Below are positions 33,901 to 43,789 of a DNA stretch of 64,000 nucleotides, piece by piece. Origin of the DNA: Urophycis tenuis (Eukaryota > Chordata > Actinopteri > Gadiformes > Phycidae); assembly GCA_036785325.1 (NCBI GenBank), contig JAXIVH010000018.1, positions 2,845,558 through 2,909,557 on the forward strand, given 5' to 3'. Each line of letters starts with the position of its first letter. Positions within the stretch are counted from its first letter, which is position 1. The translations under genes and the position numbers were made by a program. Below the pieces are notes generated by a model. It worked only from the letters and a program-made list of their open reading frames with translations. It was not told the origin of the DNA and searched no databases.

Positions 33901-36900
33901 TAATATTAATTTGAAAATTTATCAAATTAGGCTTCATCAAAGCAACAACACACCCATTTAAACCAGATAGGTCACGCAATAAAAAATGAAGCAAGAATTA
34001 AAGAATTGTTTTTAGGTATATAGTTTGCCTCTGTATTATGAAATGAGTGCATACAAAGTACTGATAAACTAAATTAAAAAATAATTATTTTTGTGGAGTT
34101 TTATATTGCAATAATAATGTATGGTTGTCACAAAATCCCACAGCACACCCGGACTTGCCTCACGGCACACCGTTTGGGAACCAATGTCTTAAATGACTGT
34201 GTCTGTTAGTGTCTGTTAAAAGACTGAATTGGTACATATCAAGGTCAAGCCCATCATTATGGCATAGAAAGCTGCAGAGTTTGTTGCTCATTAGCCAAGC
34301 AGCTTCGACGTGACCTGGAATGGTACCAGCGGTGTCAGCGGTCCGCCAGTTGTGAAACATGGTGAAAGGCCAGTGCACAACAGTGCACTATGTTTAATGA
34401 GAGCAGGGCCGTGGGAAGATGCACCGCTGCACAGTCAGACTAACCAGGCATCCTCCGAGAGCAAGACCACAAGTAGTAGTTACAGTATAAAGATAGAAGA
34501 CATCAACAGTGACTGGAGCAGCAGGAGAACAAAGAGCCAAGCGAGGGGCTGAGGATGTGGACTGTGAAGTGGGGCGGCGGCAGCTGGTTTACAAGCGCCA
34601 CGCGCTGCACCTCTCCGGATGGGAAGGGAGCAGCAACAATGGGAAAGTGAACCAATACAAAGGCCTTACAGTTGGAACTGTGATGCAGAGTTAGTCAATT
34701 AAGATCACGAGCTGACCTATTGACCTCATCATTTGTTTTGAAGTCATCCAAACAATGTTAGTGTCTCTTCACAGACACTGCACTACAATTGGTAACACTA
34801 CAGTCATTACCAATGTGTATTTTGTATTGCTGTACCTTTCATGTAAGATATATCTCCTCTTCCCAGTATGTCTGGAGGGGACAGGCAGAGGGAGTTCTCT
34901 GTAACTATTGTTTAGTGTTGTGTTGTTAATAAAGTTTGATTGTAATTCTCTTTATTTCACAGACAAGGCAGCTCTCCGCCCTGCCAGGAGCATGGACTCG
35001 TTGTGCTCTCTACAAATAGGTAGGATACTCTAAATGTGTTTCAATCCAGGGGGAAAATTAATATACTGTATAACGCTGGGTGCGGCATGGTGGTGCAATG
35101 GTTAGCACTGTCGCCTCACAGCAAGAGGGTTCTGGGTTCAAATCCAGCTGGGACCCGGGACCTTTCTGTGTGGAGTTTGCATGTTCTCCCCGTGCTTGCG
35201 TGGGTTCTCTCCGGGTACTCCGGCTTCCTCCCACAGACCAAAAACATGCAGGTTGGGGATTAGGTAAATTGGTGTCTCTAAATTGACCATAGGTGTGTGT
35301 GTGAATGGTTGTTTGTCTATATATGTTAGCTCTGTGATAGGCTGGCGACCTGTCCAGGGTGTACCCCGCCTCTTGCCCGTTGCAGCTGGGATTGGCTCCA
35401 GCGACCCTCGTAGAGGATAAGCGGTTACGACAATGGATGGATGGATGTATAACGCTTTCCTATACACTCGCGCTGAGCTTTACCACTCGTTGTAGATTTT
35501 GCCCTCACCACAAGTTAGACATAATATATTGAAATTGCTTGGACCCAATTTGCGTTGTAATCGAGGAACCTTTCCCCGCGCCGCAGATGACGACAGAACA
35601 GGAGGCCCGCCCGGCACAGCCAACGGCGCCCTGACCCCGGACGCCAAGTCTCGAACCCTGGGCTCAGACTCCCTGTACGACCTGCGGGAGGAGGACCAGC
35701 GGTGGGACTTCAAAGGAAAGACCACCCCGACCGGCGCCGCGGGCGGCGGCTCCAGCCCGGCGGCCAATCAGAGGGAGGCGGCCGGCTCCTCCTCCTCCTC
35801 CTCCTCCTCCTCCTCCTTGCTGCCTCAGAAGACGCTTCCGGAGCAGCTGAAGGTGTTCAAAGGGGACGACCTCGCCGGCTTCAAACCCACGTCTCCCAAG
35901 AGCCGGCGGATGTTGTACTCGGGCTCCGCCCACCACCACCACCACGGCGCCTCCAAACCCTCGTTCCCCGGGAGTCTGTTCCCACTGGAGTCCTCCTCGC
36001 CGCGGCACCAGCGCAAGGCGCTCAACATCTCCGAACCCTTCGCCGTGTCGGTGCCGCTGCGCGTCTCGGCGGTCATCAGCTCCAACAGCACGCCGTGCGG
36101 CGCCCACGTCAAGGACAAGACGGCGGGGGGCCTCAGGCTGGCCGCGGGGGAGGGCAGCAGCAACAGCTCCAGCAGCTCCTCGTCACTCCTGCAGCTCGAA
36201 ACAGACGTCCGGGGCAAACAGGCGGGCGATGCCCCGGAGCAGGCGACCTCCTCTGACCTCACCGCAGCAGGTAGGGGATGTTAGCTTTCGTCCGTAGGAT
36301 GCTTCTGCTGAGGCTGATTGTACTCGACTGCGACACATTAGCGGGTAGTACCGGTTTACACCAGTAGGTGGTGCTCCAGGCTCTGTAAGTGAGTCGTTCT
36401 GAGGCTGTACTGACTTTTCTGGTGGTTATTGGGGATGATGCATTGTTTTTGCTCAGATTTTCAGCTTATCTACATTCAGTCTTCACATTAGCCTAGCCAT
36501 CTCTAATGTCAAGTGTGTGTAACTGATTCGTTCCCTTTTTGGGTTGAATCTTCATGGTTGAATGCACATATTGTAAGTCGCTTTGGAAAGAAGCGACAGT
36601 TAAATGAATGTCATGTCATGTAAGTACTTAAATGTAACCATCTGTAGCCTACATGGACTTTACTTCAAACCTCCGACATCATACTTCTGCCTAAAACTGC
36701 TCTTATATACATGTTGTTATTATTTTTCTGATGTGATTTTCTTTTTACTTTTTACTTTTCAGATCAATTAATTCTCCTCTCTCCTGCATTTTCTTGTCTT
36801 CCTTTAAGACTGTAGCGGAGTACTGTTTGGAGAATCTCTGACTCTTTGTGATTGTTTACACTTCATCTCTCTAGATCCCAATGAAAGAGTTTCTCAGGAA

Positions 36901-39900
36901 GCTGCAGACGGGAAGGGTCTTTCTAAACTGGAACATTCTGGAGAACAGTTCACATCATCTCCTGGGAAACTGGTAATATTTCTTTCTTATCTTTTCAAAT
37001 AAGAAACTGTTCATTTTTCTCATTATCAGTGTACATAGTTGTGTTCATCATGATAGTAATGGTAAGGCTTATGATTTAGAATGATGCTTACTGTAATGTA
37101 TCATTATTTGTATCACCCCGTCATTTTGAGTATGTGTAGAGGTCTAATGTACTGTATATATACAGTATATATATATTGAATATCAACCCAGTCTCACAAC
37201 AGTTCGTGAAATAGTCACAAAATCTATTGATTCGTGTACATGGACCCAAATTTCCCTTTTTTTCGTGACACTCAGCACGACTTTCATTATAACTTTCATT
37301 ATAACCCAAACCCTAACCCTAACCCAAACCCTAACTTAACCCTAACCCCAATGAGGCTGTACCTTAACCCTAACCCAATGATATCGTAGGGTTAGGATAT
37401 CATTATAAGAGAACTGGCAGCGGGTCCTCGGGCAGCTTTAGCTGGCGTCTGCACCAAGAGGCTCATGGGTACTGTAGTATTTACTGTAAAAATGTGGTGC
37501 AGGCATGAAAATACTTCCATTGAAATACATTAGTTTGAATGTTGTGCTGAATGTCACAAAAAAAAGGAAATTCGTGTCCATGTACACGAATCAATAGATT
37601 ACATTTTGTGACTATTTCACAAACTGCTGTGAGACTGTGTTGTATATAAACTCACACACATCAAACATTTAGATTAGATACATTGATGCACTTACTACAT
37701 TTTCCCTCTTTTTGGCTAATATTCGATCAATGAGAGTGTCATCTTAATATCTTCCAGGACAAGGGATCTTCTCCCAGCGTGCAAGAACTATGGTCGGACC
37801 TCCACCATGAACTGAAAATCACTGAGCCTGAGCTGGACCTCATGGATAAAACCTTCAAGCCCATCTTCTGTCCCGAGGGCTCCTACGAAATCTCCTCTCT
37901 ACGAAAGAGCTCCACCCAGAGCTCCAGCGAAGGCCTGAAGACCAAGTCTGGAAGAGGACAGTCCCAGAGAAGCTCCAGCTCACCCACTCTCTCTGTGTTC
38001 CACGGCGGTCCCAAAGCCACCACAGTCATGTTGACCGACCTCCCCACCTCCTCAGGACCCAACCGCGTCAGGAAGCAAGCCTCAGAGTCGGACATCTTGC
38101 GTCCCTTCTACCAAAACATGGACTTTGCGGTTGGAGATAAAAAGCTGAACCCTTTTCCTTGTGCTCCGTCCAAAGACGAGAAGATGAGCAAACCACACAG
38201 AGCCTTGATGGTCAAGTCTACGAGCTTGGGGACGTCTATTGATTTCAAACACTGGCAGGTTCTCTCCGGCAACAAAAGTTTGGATTTCACTCAAGCCAAT
38301 CTTGTTGAAAAACCAGTGGATGACGCTGGGGACGGGAGATTCCCAGGAGGAGCCAGTAAGGGTGCAGTGGAAATAGAGACGTACGAAAATCACAAACCAT
38401 CAGAGGAGGTTTCGGTGGAAACCGCTTCAACCAAGATTCCGTCTGAGGCCGGGCAGGAAGCCCTGGCAGAGGTTCAGAACGCTGCAACATCTTCCAAATG
38501 TTTAGTGGACAGACCCAGGACCTCTTCTGACGGTGGACAGAAACCCCTGGTCCACGTCCCGAGAGCGGGGATATCATCCATACGTTTGGAGGACAGACCC
38601 AAGACTCTGGTGTTCTACCACCTGGATGAAGAGGAGCCGTGCGCGGCACACTCGGAGGAGTTGGACCTGGTGGAGACCTTGGACGAGCTGAGCTCTGGCT
38701 CCAGTCAGTGGGTCACCAGTCCTCTCCACACGCCGGAAATAGAAGATCTGTTTCGCAACCACTTGCTGCTCGCCCCACCATCCTCCACCTTGACCTCAGC
38801 GGAAGGAGTAGTAGGAGGAGTAGGAGGAGCAGGAGGAGCAGGAGGAGTAGGAGGAGCAGGAGGAGCAGGAGGAGTAGGAGGAGGAGTAGGAGTAGTAGGA
38901 GGAGTAGGAGGAGGAACTTCACTTCATTCACTGAACACGAACAAGCCGTCCCCTGCGAGCAACGGCGCTTCCTCAGGAACCCCTCAGATCTCTCAGGGCC
39001 AGAGGAACGCAGAGGCACCTGAGGAACCCAAACCGCCCCGCTTCCAACTCTTACTCCCCAGGACAAACGGAGCCGGCCTCAACGCCGCCGCACCCCAAGC
39101 GGCCAAATCCGCGTCGGCGTTGAAGCCAAAGAGCGGCGGCGGTAACGGCATCCCGCCGCCTCAGCGGTTCCGCAGGCAGACGTCCCAGGAGGCGTGTCCC
39201 CCGCCGCCCCTCAGGAGGGAGGACACGGCCGCGTCCAAACACGCCCGGCCGTGCTCGCTGAATCTGGACCTGGTGGGGCGTCGCTGCATCCGAGACATCT
39301 CCAACCAGCAGCAGCCGCAGGGCCGCCACTCCCAGGAGCCGCCCGCCCTCCAGCGAGGCCCGCCGGCCCAGCGGCCCGGCGGCGGCGGCGGGCCCCCGGA
39401 GGCCCTGGACCTGGAGCTCTTCCTGAGCAACAGCCACGCCCCGCTGCGGAGGAACTCGGCGCCGGTGAGCGTGTCGTCGGTGCGCACCGCCTTCATGATC
39501 AAGACCAGCCAGGCCAAGGCCGTGCCCGTCATCCCCCCCAAGGTGCAGTACACGCAGGTGCCCCACTCGCGCCGAGACGTCGCCGACGCCCACGGCGCGG
39601 CCCGCGAACAGGAGAACCAAAACCCCAGGAGGACCGGCGCGCAGGAGCCCGCCCCGGCACTGGCGGCGGCTCCGCCCGCGGCCCAGACGACGACGACGAC
39701 GGCGGCGGCGGCGATGACCACGACGGCCGCGACGACCACGGCGCTCAGGAAGAAGGAGGAACTGGAGAACAAGAAGCCCGCGCTGAGACACCAGAAGCAC
39801 GCGCCCGCGGAGAAACCCCAGGAGCCCCGGCAGGAGGCCAAGAACGGAGCCGCTCCGGACCCGGAGCCGCGGGTCACCATGCGGAAGCCCGCCGCCGCCG

Positions 39901-40319
39901 CAGCCGCCGCCGCAGCCGCCGCCGCCGCGCCTCCCGCGGACACAGACGTCTTCCTGGATTGCCCGCGGCCCAACCGGCCCAACATACTGCAGAGGCCCTC
40001 CTTCCGGAAGCAGCGGCCCCAGAGTCTGATCCTGCTCAGCCCGCCCTTCCCCATCATGGACTACCCCCCGCTGGACGACAGCAAGCTGGCGCTCTCGCCC
40101 AAGAGGAGCCTCAACGACGCCACCTGCCTGGGCCGGCGGGAGGAGGCGGCGGCGGCGGGGGTGAGCCTCCGCAGGGCCCCCGCGGACGGCAAGGGGCTCC
40201 AGAGCAAGATGACCCTGCCCAAGAGCGGCCAGCGGCTGGAGACGTCCACCAGCTGCTTCTACCAGCCGCAGAGGCGCTCCATGATATTCGAGAGCCGGAC
40301 CCAGCGACAGATCGAATGA
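25550..40319 (+). CDS. arhgap31: Rho GTPase-activating protein 31 (CdGAP)
   Basis: CdGAP stimulates GTP hydrolysis by Cdc42 and Rac1, acting at lamellipodia and adhesions. Coding exons are 25550-25649, 29531-29633, 30626-30770, 31174-31256, 31499-31606, 31925-32067, 32694-32904, 33451-33572, 34963-35019, 35587-36270, 36875-36972 and 37758-40319, joining in phase to 1471 aa. The start MKNKGSKLKSKKKG gives the basic leader. The RhoGAP domain spans about residues 21-215, with the arginine finger in YRLSGVTSNIQRLR, then LYFRELPNPLLTYEL and NLALVWAPNLLR. Family signatures follow: KLMSLEEAQARSL, KSKKWKSIFNLGRSG, RKALNISEPFAVSVPLRVSA, RRNSAPVSVSSVRTAF, RPQSLILLSPPFPIMD and the end QRLETSTSCFYQPQRRS. 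The tail is disordered, with poly-Ser, Gly/Val, Thr/Ala and poly-Ala tracts. All introns are GT-AG. It is tail-to-tail with gsx1. Confidence 0.96.
26219..26284. repeat. (GT)n microsatellite, arhgap31 intron 1
   Basis: About 33 uninterrupted GT units in the first coding intron. Confidence 0.96.
27360..27407. repeat. (TTG)n microsatellite, arhgap31 intron 1
   Basis: About 16 GTT units. The poly-Val reading frame across it is an artefact. Confidence 0.95.
28770..29526 (+). repeat. About 25-bp minisatellite abutting the arhgap31 exon 2 acceptor
   Basis: Around 30 units of the form TACTGCTGTGAACCTCTGTC plus CTGAC run almost to the acceptor at 29530. Variants include a 23-base form (tgacactgctg), gga for gaa, and gtcgtgac near the 3' end. 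Most units contain CTGAC, which matches the splice branch-point consensus. The array supplies all the sequence normally occupied by branch point and pyrimidine tract. Confidence 0.95.
29690..29852. repeat. (GA)n microsatellite, arhgap31 intron 2
   Basis: GAGA-rich sequence with GTGTGT and GACAGA interruptions, starting about 55 bases after the exon 2 donor. Confidence 0.95.
30165..30616 (+). repeat. GT-rich complex microsatellite before arhgap31 exon 3
   Basis: About 450 bases of GT repeats with regular GCGTGC, CCTGTG and TATGTGC interruptions, including a repeated higher-order unit (gtgtctgtgtatgtgcgtgtgcg, at about 30395, 30437 and 30550). It ends only nine bases before the exon 3 acceptor, separated by ttggtctccccag. 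Confidence 0.95.
30913..30990. repeat. (CT)n microsatellite, arhgap31 intron 3
   Basis: About 36 CT units, continuing as a pyrimidine-rich stretch. It lies 140 bases after exon 3. Confidence 0.95.
31285..31400 (+). mobile_element. SINE-like fragment in arhgap31 intron 4
   Basis: The sequence has a B-box-like gggttcgattcc at about 31320, followed by a tgctgcatgtccttccctctctctcc stretch that recurs in many fish genomes. The boundaries are not resolved; identification is by motif only. Confidence 0.4.
32215..32296 (+). repeat. Interspersed repeat, left arm flanking arhgap31 exon 7
   Basis: The sequence acatttacattcagggcatt, then tagcagacacttttatccaa and ggcgacttac, is a very common fish interspersed repeat. 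It is roughly 90% identical, in inverted orientation, to 33317-33402 on the other side of exon 7. A shorter related piece (aagtcgctttggatgaaaac) lies just upstream at 32191. Confidence 0.85.
32432..32453. repeat. Poly-G run, arhgap31 intron 6
   Basis: A G run of about 14 bases preceded by gtagg. A second G run, about 23 bases, starts at 32925, twenty bases after exon 7. Confidence 0.85.
33317..33402 (-). repeat. Interspersed repeat, right arm flanking arhgap31 exon 7
   Basis: The reverse complement of this stretch matches 32215-32296, including the words gcatttagcaga, cttttatcc, gcgacttacaaag and gtacatttgtc and continuing into agaaggtgaa. With its partner it forms an inverted pair about 1 kb apart around exon 7 (32694-32904). 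Confidence 0.85.
33711..34186. mobile_element. Non-autonomous hAT element, arhgap31 intron 8
   Basis: It is flanked by a perfect 8-bp target duplication TCTTAAAT (33703-33710 and 34187-34194). The termini are CAGTGGTTCCCAGAC and, reversed at the right end, CATTGGTTCCCAAAC; sub-terminal ggcacacc motifs are shared. AT-rich interior, no coding capacity. The flanking host sequence (gtgtctgttagtgtct) is itself duplicated on both sides. Confidence 0.95.
35078..35445 (+). mobile_element. DANA/Mermaid-like tRNA-derived SINE, arhgap31 intron 9
   Basis: It has an exact 11-bp target duplication TGTATAACGCT (35067-35077 and 35446-35456). The head has pol III boxes (tggtgcaatggttagcac, gggttcaaatcc). The body has the well-known fish SINE words gtttgcatgttctccccgtg and ctccggcttcctcccacag, and the tail is (ATGG)n. 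It appears full length and is oriented with the host gene. The family name is from memory of the sequence pattern. Confidence 0.92.
36560..36630 (-). repeat. Fragment of the taagtcgcttt interspersed repeat
   Basis: The words gtaagtcgctttggaaagaa and gcgacagttaaatgaatgtc match the common fish repeat seen around exon 7, with similar pieces near 25885-25945. It lies in arhgap31 intron 10. Confidence 0.55.
37184..37642. mobile_element. Long-TIR non-autonomous element with telomere-like core
   Basis: Inverted ends of about 100 bases match at roughly 85%: CAACCCAGTCTCACAACAG from 37184 and the reverse of the stretch ending 37642. They share gtgaaatagtcacaaaat, ctattgattcgtgtacatgg and the words tttcct and gtgaca. 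The core at 37302-37375 is made of CCCTAA-type repeats. A TAT trinucleotide borders both ends, suggesting a 3-bp target duplication. It lies in arhgap31 intron 11. Confidence 0.8.
37302..37375. repeat. Telomere-like (CCCTAA)n repeats
   Basis: Imperfect ccctaa / cccaaa units are interrupted once by an unrelated caatgaggctgtacctta. They lie inside the long-TIR element, so they most likely travelled with it and are not a chromosome-fusion scar. Confidence 0.85.
38800..38916 (+). repeat. arhgap31: Coding GGAGYAGGA minisatellite in arhgap31
   Basis: In-frame repeats of gga-gta-gga and gga-gca-gga encode about 40 residues of Gly/Val/Ala at roughly residues 968-1005. The reading frame is kept, and length variants in steps of three are expected. 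Confidence 0.93.
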
Positions 40320-41010
40320 CTCATTCATCAGGCCCGACCCCAACCCCCAACCCCACCCCAACCCCAACCCCACCCCTGTTCGCACATCGACAACACATCA
40401 CTGGATTTTTGAATGACGTCATGAGTTGAATGAGTTGATGAGCCGGTCGTCCCCCCAGGGAAGCGGACTGGTTGACACTCACAGTTTGTTCAGAAGGATG
40501 ACGCACTTGGGGAGGTCACGGAGGAATCAGAGGTCATTGAAAGGGCTTAGCAGACGAGCAGTGAAAAAGGTATATTGTGATTATGGAGGGCGTGTATAAG
40601 GATGGAATTAAAGAAGACATTCCAGTTTAAAGGCAGGAATATACCAAGAGTTGAAGTGGAGGTGGAAAGGTGGAAAATGGATATATAGGATGATAGATTG
40701 TGAGGAATGAATGGCTGTTTCCTTCTTCAGATTTCCTCTTGTAACTGACTTCACACGTACATTGTACTGTCCCCTTTTCATAGCTGTACTAGAAATGTAT
40801 TCTGTTGACAATTTATTCTGATATGTCGTCAGATTTGGCTGACGTCCGTTTGATTGAGACCAGAGTAGACTACTTTTAGATGGAGGGTTTTACGTCAATA
40901 TGTTACTGATTGAGCGGTTTGAGTGTGCTTATTGTATGTTGTACATATAGAGCCGAGGTGCCTGATTGCGTTATCGTGCGTTTAATAAAGGGAAAATGCA
41001 TCACTGTCGC
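40320..41010 (+). other. arhgap31: arhgap31 3' UTR (short form)
   Basis: AATAAA at 40984-40989 is a canonical poly(A) signal 665 bases after the stop. A second AATAAA at 42057-42062 could give a longer form. The choice is not determined from the sequence. Confidence 0.55.
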
Positions 41011-42198
41011 ATGTAATTCTGGGCCTTTTAAACAGAGTCGTGCCTTTTGATTCTACTGTAGTCTATATCGTTAGAAACCATTTTATTTATTCTTCTACTA
41101 TTTTAGAGAACAGGGACAGAAGTGACTAGTGGGGTCAACAATAAGATGACTGTATTTCTAAATATTTAAAAGACAAATCCTTTGTGTTTGTTTAATCTCA
41201 ACAGCATACTGGATTTATATTATATGTTGACAAAAAGATTTAAGTTAATTTTATTTTGTATTCTTACTCTGTAAATTCAAGTCATTGTCTTCTTATTTTA
41301 TTCGAAGTATGGCAGAATTAACTGAATTTAAATGGACAAAGATAGTTTTAATGCCATCGAATTATTGACATTCTTGTGAATAACTTCCTGCGTCTGCTTT
41401 ATTGAAAGGTCGACTTGTCGGAAAATACAAAGAGCAGTTTTTATAGATATATTTTCTCAGTGCGCCTGTGAGTGAGATTGCGGTCCTCAAACAAACTGAC
41501 ATTTTTTGTGCACTTGTAACATCATGTACACACTGCACAACTCTGTGTCTTACTGTACAGCAGAAACATGATATAGAACGTGTAAATATAGCCGTGTATT
41601 GATTTGATGTGTATTTTGCCAGATTTCTAGGAAATACACGGGTGCAGGCGCATCAGAGAAGTGAATATAGTATTGATTTTGTGACATGCTTGTCTGATGT
41701 TGACCATGACAGAGTCTCCACACCCAATCACAGCTGGTGTGAAGCTCAACTGCCATCTGATATTCTGAATGCAAGCCATACTTTGTTCTTGAAACCTGTT
41801 AAAAAGGACAAATATTAAAAGTGTTAATTGGTCCAACATGGCTTGTTTTTTTTGTATTTTTTAAATACGCTTTGTCTAAAATTGGAGAAACAAACTCCTT
41901 ATTTGACCATTAATATTATCTTAAAGAGAGAGTGTGTTTGTATGTTCAAATGGAAGAATTCAAAGCCATCAACAGTTATTTTCATTGATGTTTTATTGTT
42001 TTCTTTTGTATTGTTTTATGAGAACAGGTATTCCTCTCTGTGGATATTATCTGTCAATAAAAAAAATATACATATATTTACATTGGTCTGGTGGCTTTAC
42101 GTGTGTTATCTGTTATCTGGCATTCAAGTCATAAATGAACCAGAACAACAGAAAGATATCTTGTATCTACACATGTTCTGCTGTAAGTACTTCTAGCC
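41011..42198. other. AT-rich region after arhgap31
   Basis: No gene recognised. It could be extended arhgap31 3' UTR up to the AATAAA at 42057-42062. Confidence 0.4.
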
Positions 42199-42231
42199 CA
42201 CACACGCACGCACGCACGCACACACACGCAC

Positions 42232-42320
<89 letters not shown>
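42199..42320. repeat. (CA)n microsatellite
   Basis: A CACG-containing head is followed by about 45 uninterrupted CA units. Confidence 0.96.
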
Positions 42321-42326
<6 letters not shown>

Positions 42327-43730
42327 TTCAGTTTCTTACTGTCGACACCAGGTGTCGCTCGTGTTCAATATTTTCGGGTCTGTTTCTTCACCCATCATTT
42401 CAGTGAATGGAGGGGACTGTGGTTCTTTGCATGGGAAATCAAAACATCCCACATTTCTAAACCGGCGGCAAATATATGCAATGTGTTTGAAAGATATTCA
42501 CAGATGATTGTTTTGTGTGCCTGCCTGTTTATGCTGGTGTGTGCCCGTTTACCAGGTCTGTATGGTCTACGCCTATTTGTAAGCTACAATTTGAATCATA
42601 TAGAAAATGCTAAATGAATCACTACCTTAAACCCTTAAAAAACATGTAGGCCTGATCGTCGTCAACATTGTTTTAATCATTGGTTCATATTCATAATCGG
42701 CCAATATTGATTTTTATTAAGGTTCAGTTAAGGAGGCGGCATTGAGTTTACCTGCGAAATTTCCAAAGAAAGTAAGATATACAAAATAAAGTTTGAGATA
42801 CTGTAGAGCGGACTCTTTCTAACAGGCCTGGCCCACTGGCTACAGAGGGTAACACGTGGTTCATTAGGCTTTAGGCCACTCGCATGAGGTGGCCTATGCA
42901 GGTCGTCTAGGACTATTACAATAATCATTTTACCATAGGCCACATCATTTCAATGTCAGCATTGCCTGCTCCTTGGAGGAAACTAATAATAACGTGTAAT
43001 CATCCTCCAACAATAGGCTCCAAAGTATATTCTTCAAACATTAATGTACCCCACTTGACGGATCCGTCAACAGACGTGAAAAGCGAGGCGATAACAACAA
43101 GATTATACCTGTAACGAATCTAATCATCCCAAATGGGCACAATCTCGGGCTCTACAAAAAAAAAGGGAAAAGGAAAGGGCCTTATTATTATTTTTTTCAA
43201 GCAAAAGGTAGCGCTCTCAAAAGGTCATTTCCAAGTCCGCGCACTTCATTATTTCCTCGACCCCTTGACACGTGAGTCTATGGGTCTGGCATGAGACAGC
43301 CTCCTGCCCGCTGATCCCAAAACAGATAGGCATGCATGTTGCATTTCAATTAGAGTCAGCCGGCTGACGGGAGGCGGAGAGAAGGTGCCTGCTTGAGCTT
43401 CATCATCTCACTGGTGAATATATTGAAACGCTGACCGTTATACAGCCAGAGAATAATCAGCGGCCGTGGGATTAAGAATGCTGCTGAACTGTGTTCACTG
43501 TGTCTTTCGCAATGTTTCACTGGCTGCTTACTTTTTTGTCTCGTTCAGATTCCCGTTGTGCGCCATAGCCTAGTCTGTTTTCAAAGAATTGGTGCCAAAT
43601 ATGTGCCAAATGGCAAACTAAAGGTTGAACTTCACTTTCAAGGGTGAAACAGGGAAATGTATAGTTGAAGGTCGATTCATGTCAGAGCTGTCGTCGCATC
43701 GACCATGGGGCTATGTAGGCTATTTAAGAA

Positions 43731-43789
<59 letters not shown>

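Noticed and set aside
37302..37375. Scar of a chromosome fusion (interstitial telomere)
   Set aside because: The repeats lie centrally inside an element with matching inverted ends, so transport by that element is simpler.
39051..40385. 444-codon minus-strand open frame
   Set aside because: It is the shadow of the GC-rich last exon of arhgap31, whose plus-strand frame carries conserved CdGAP motifs.
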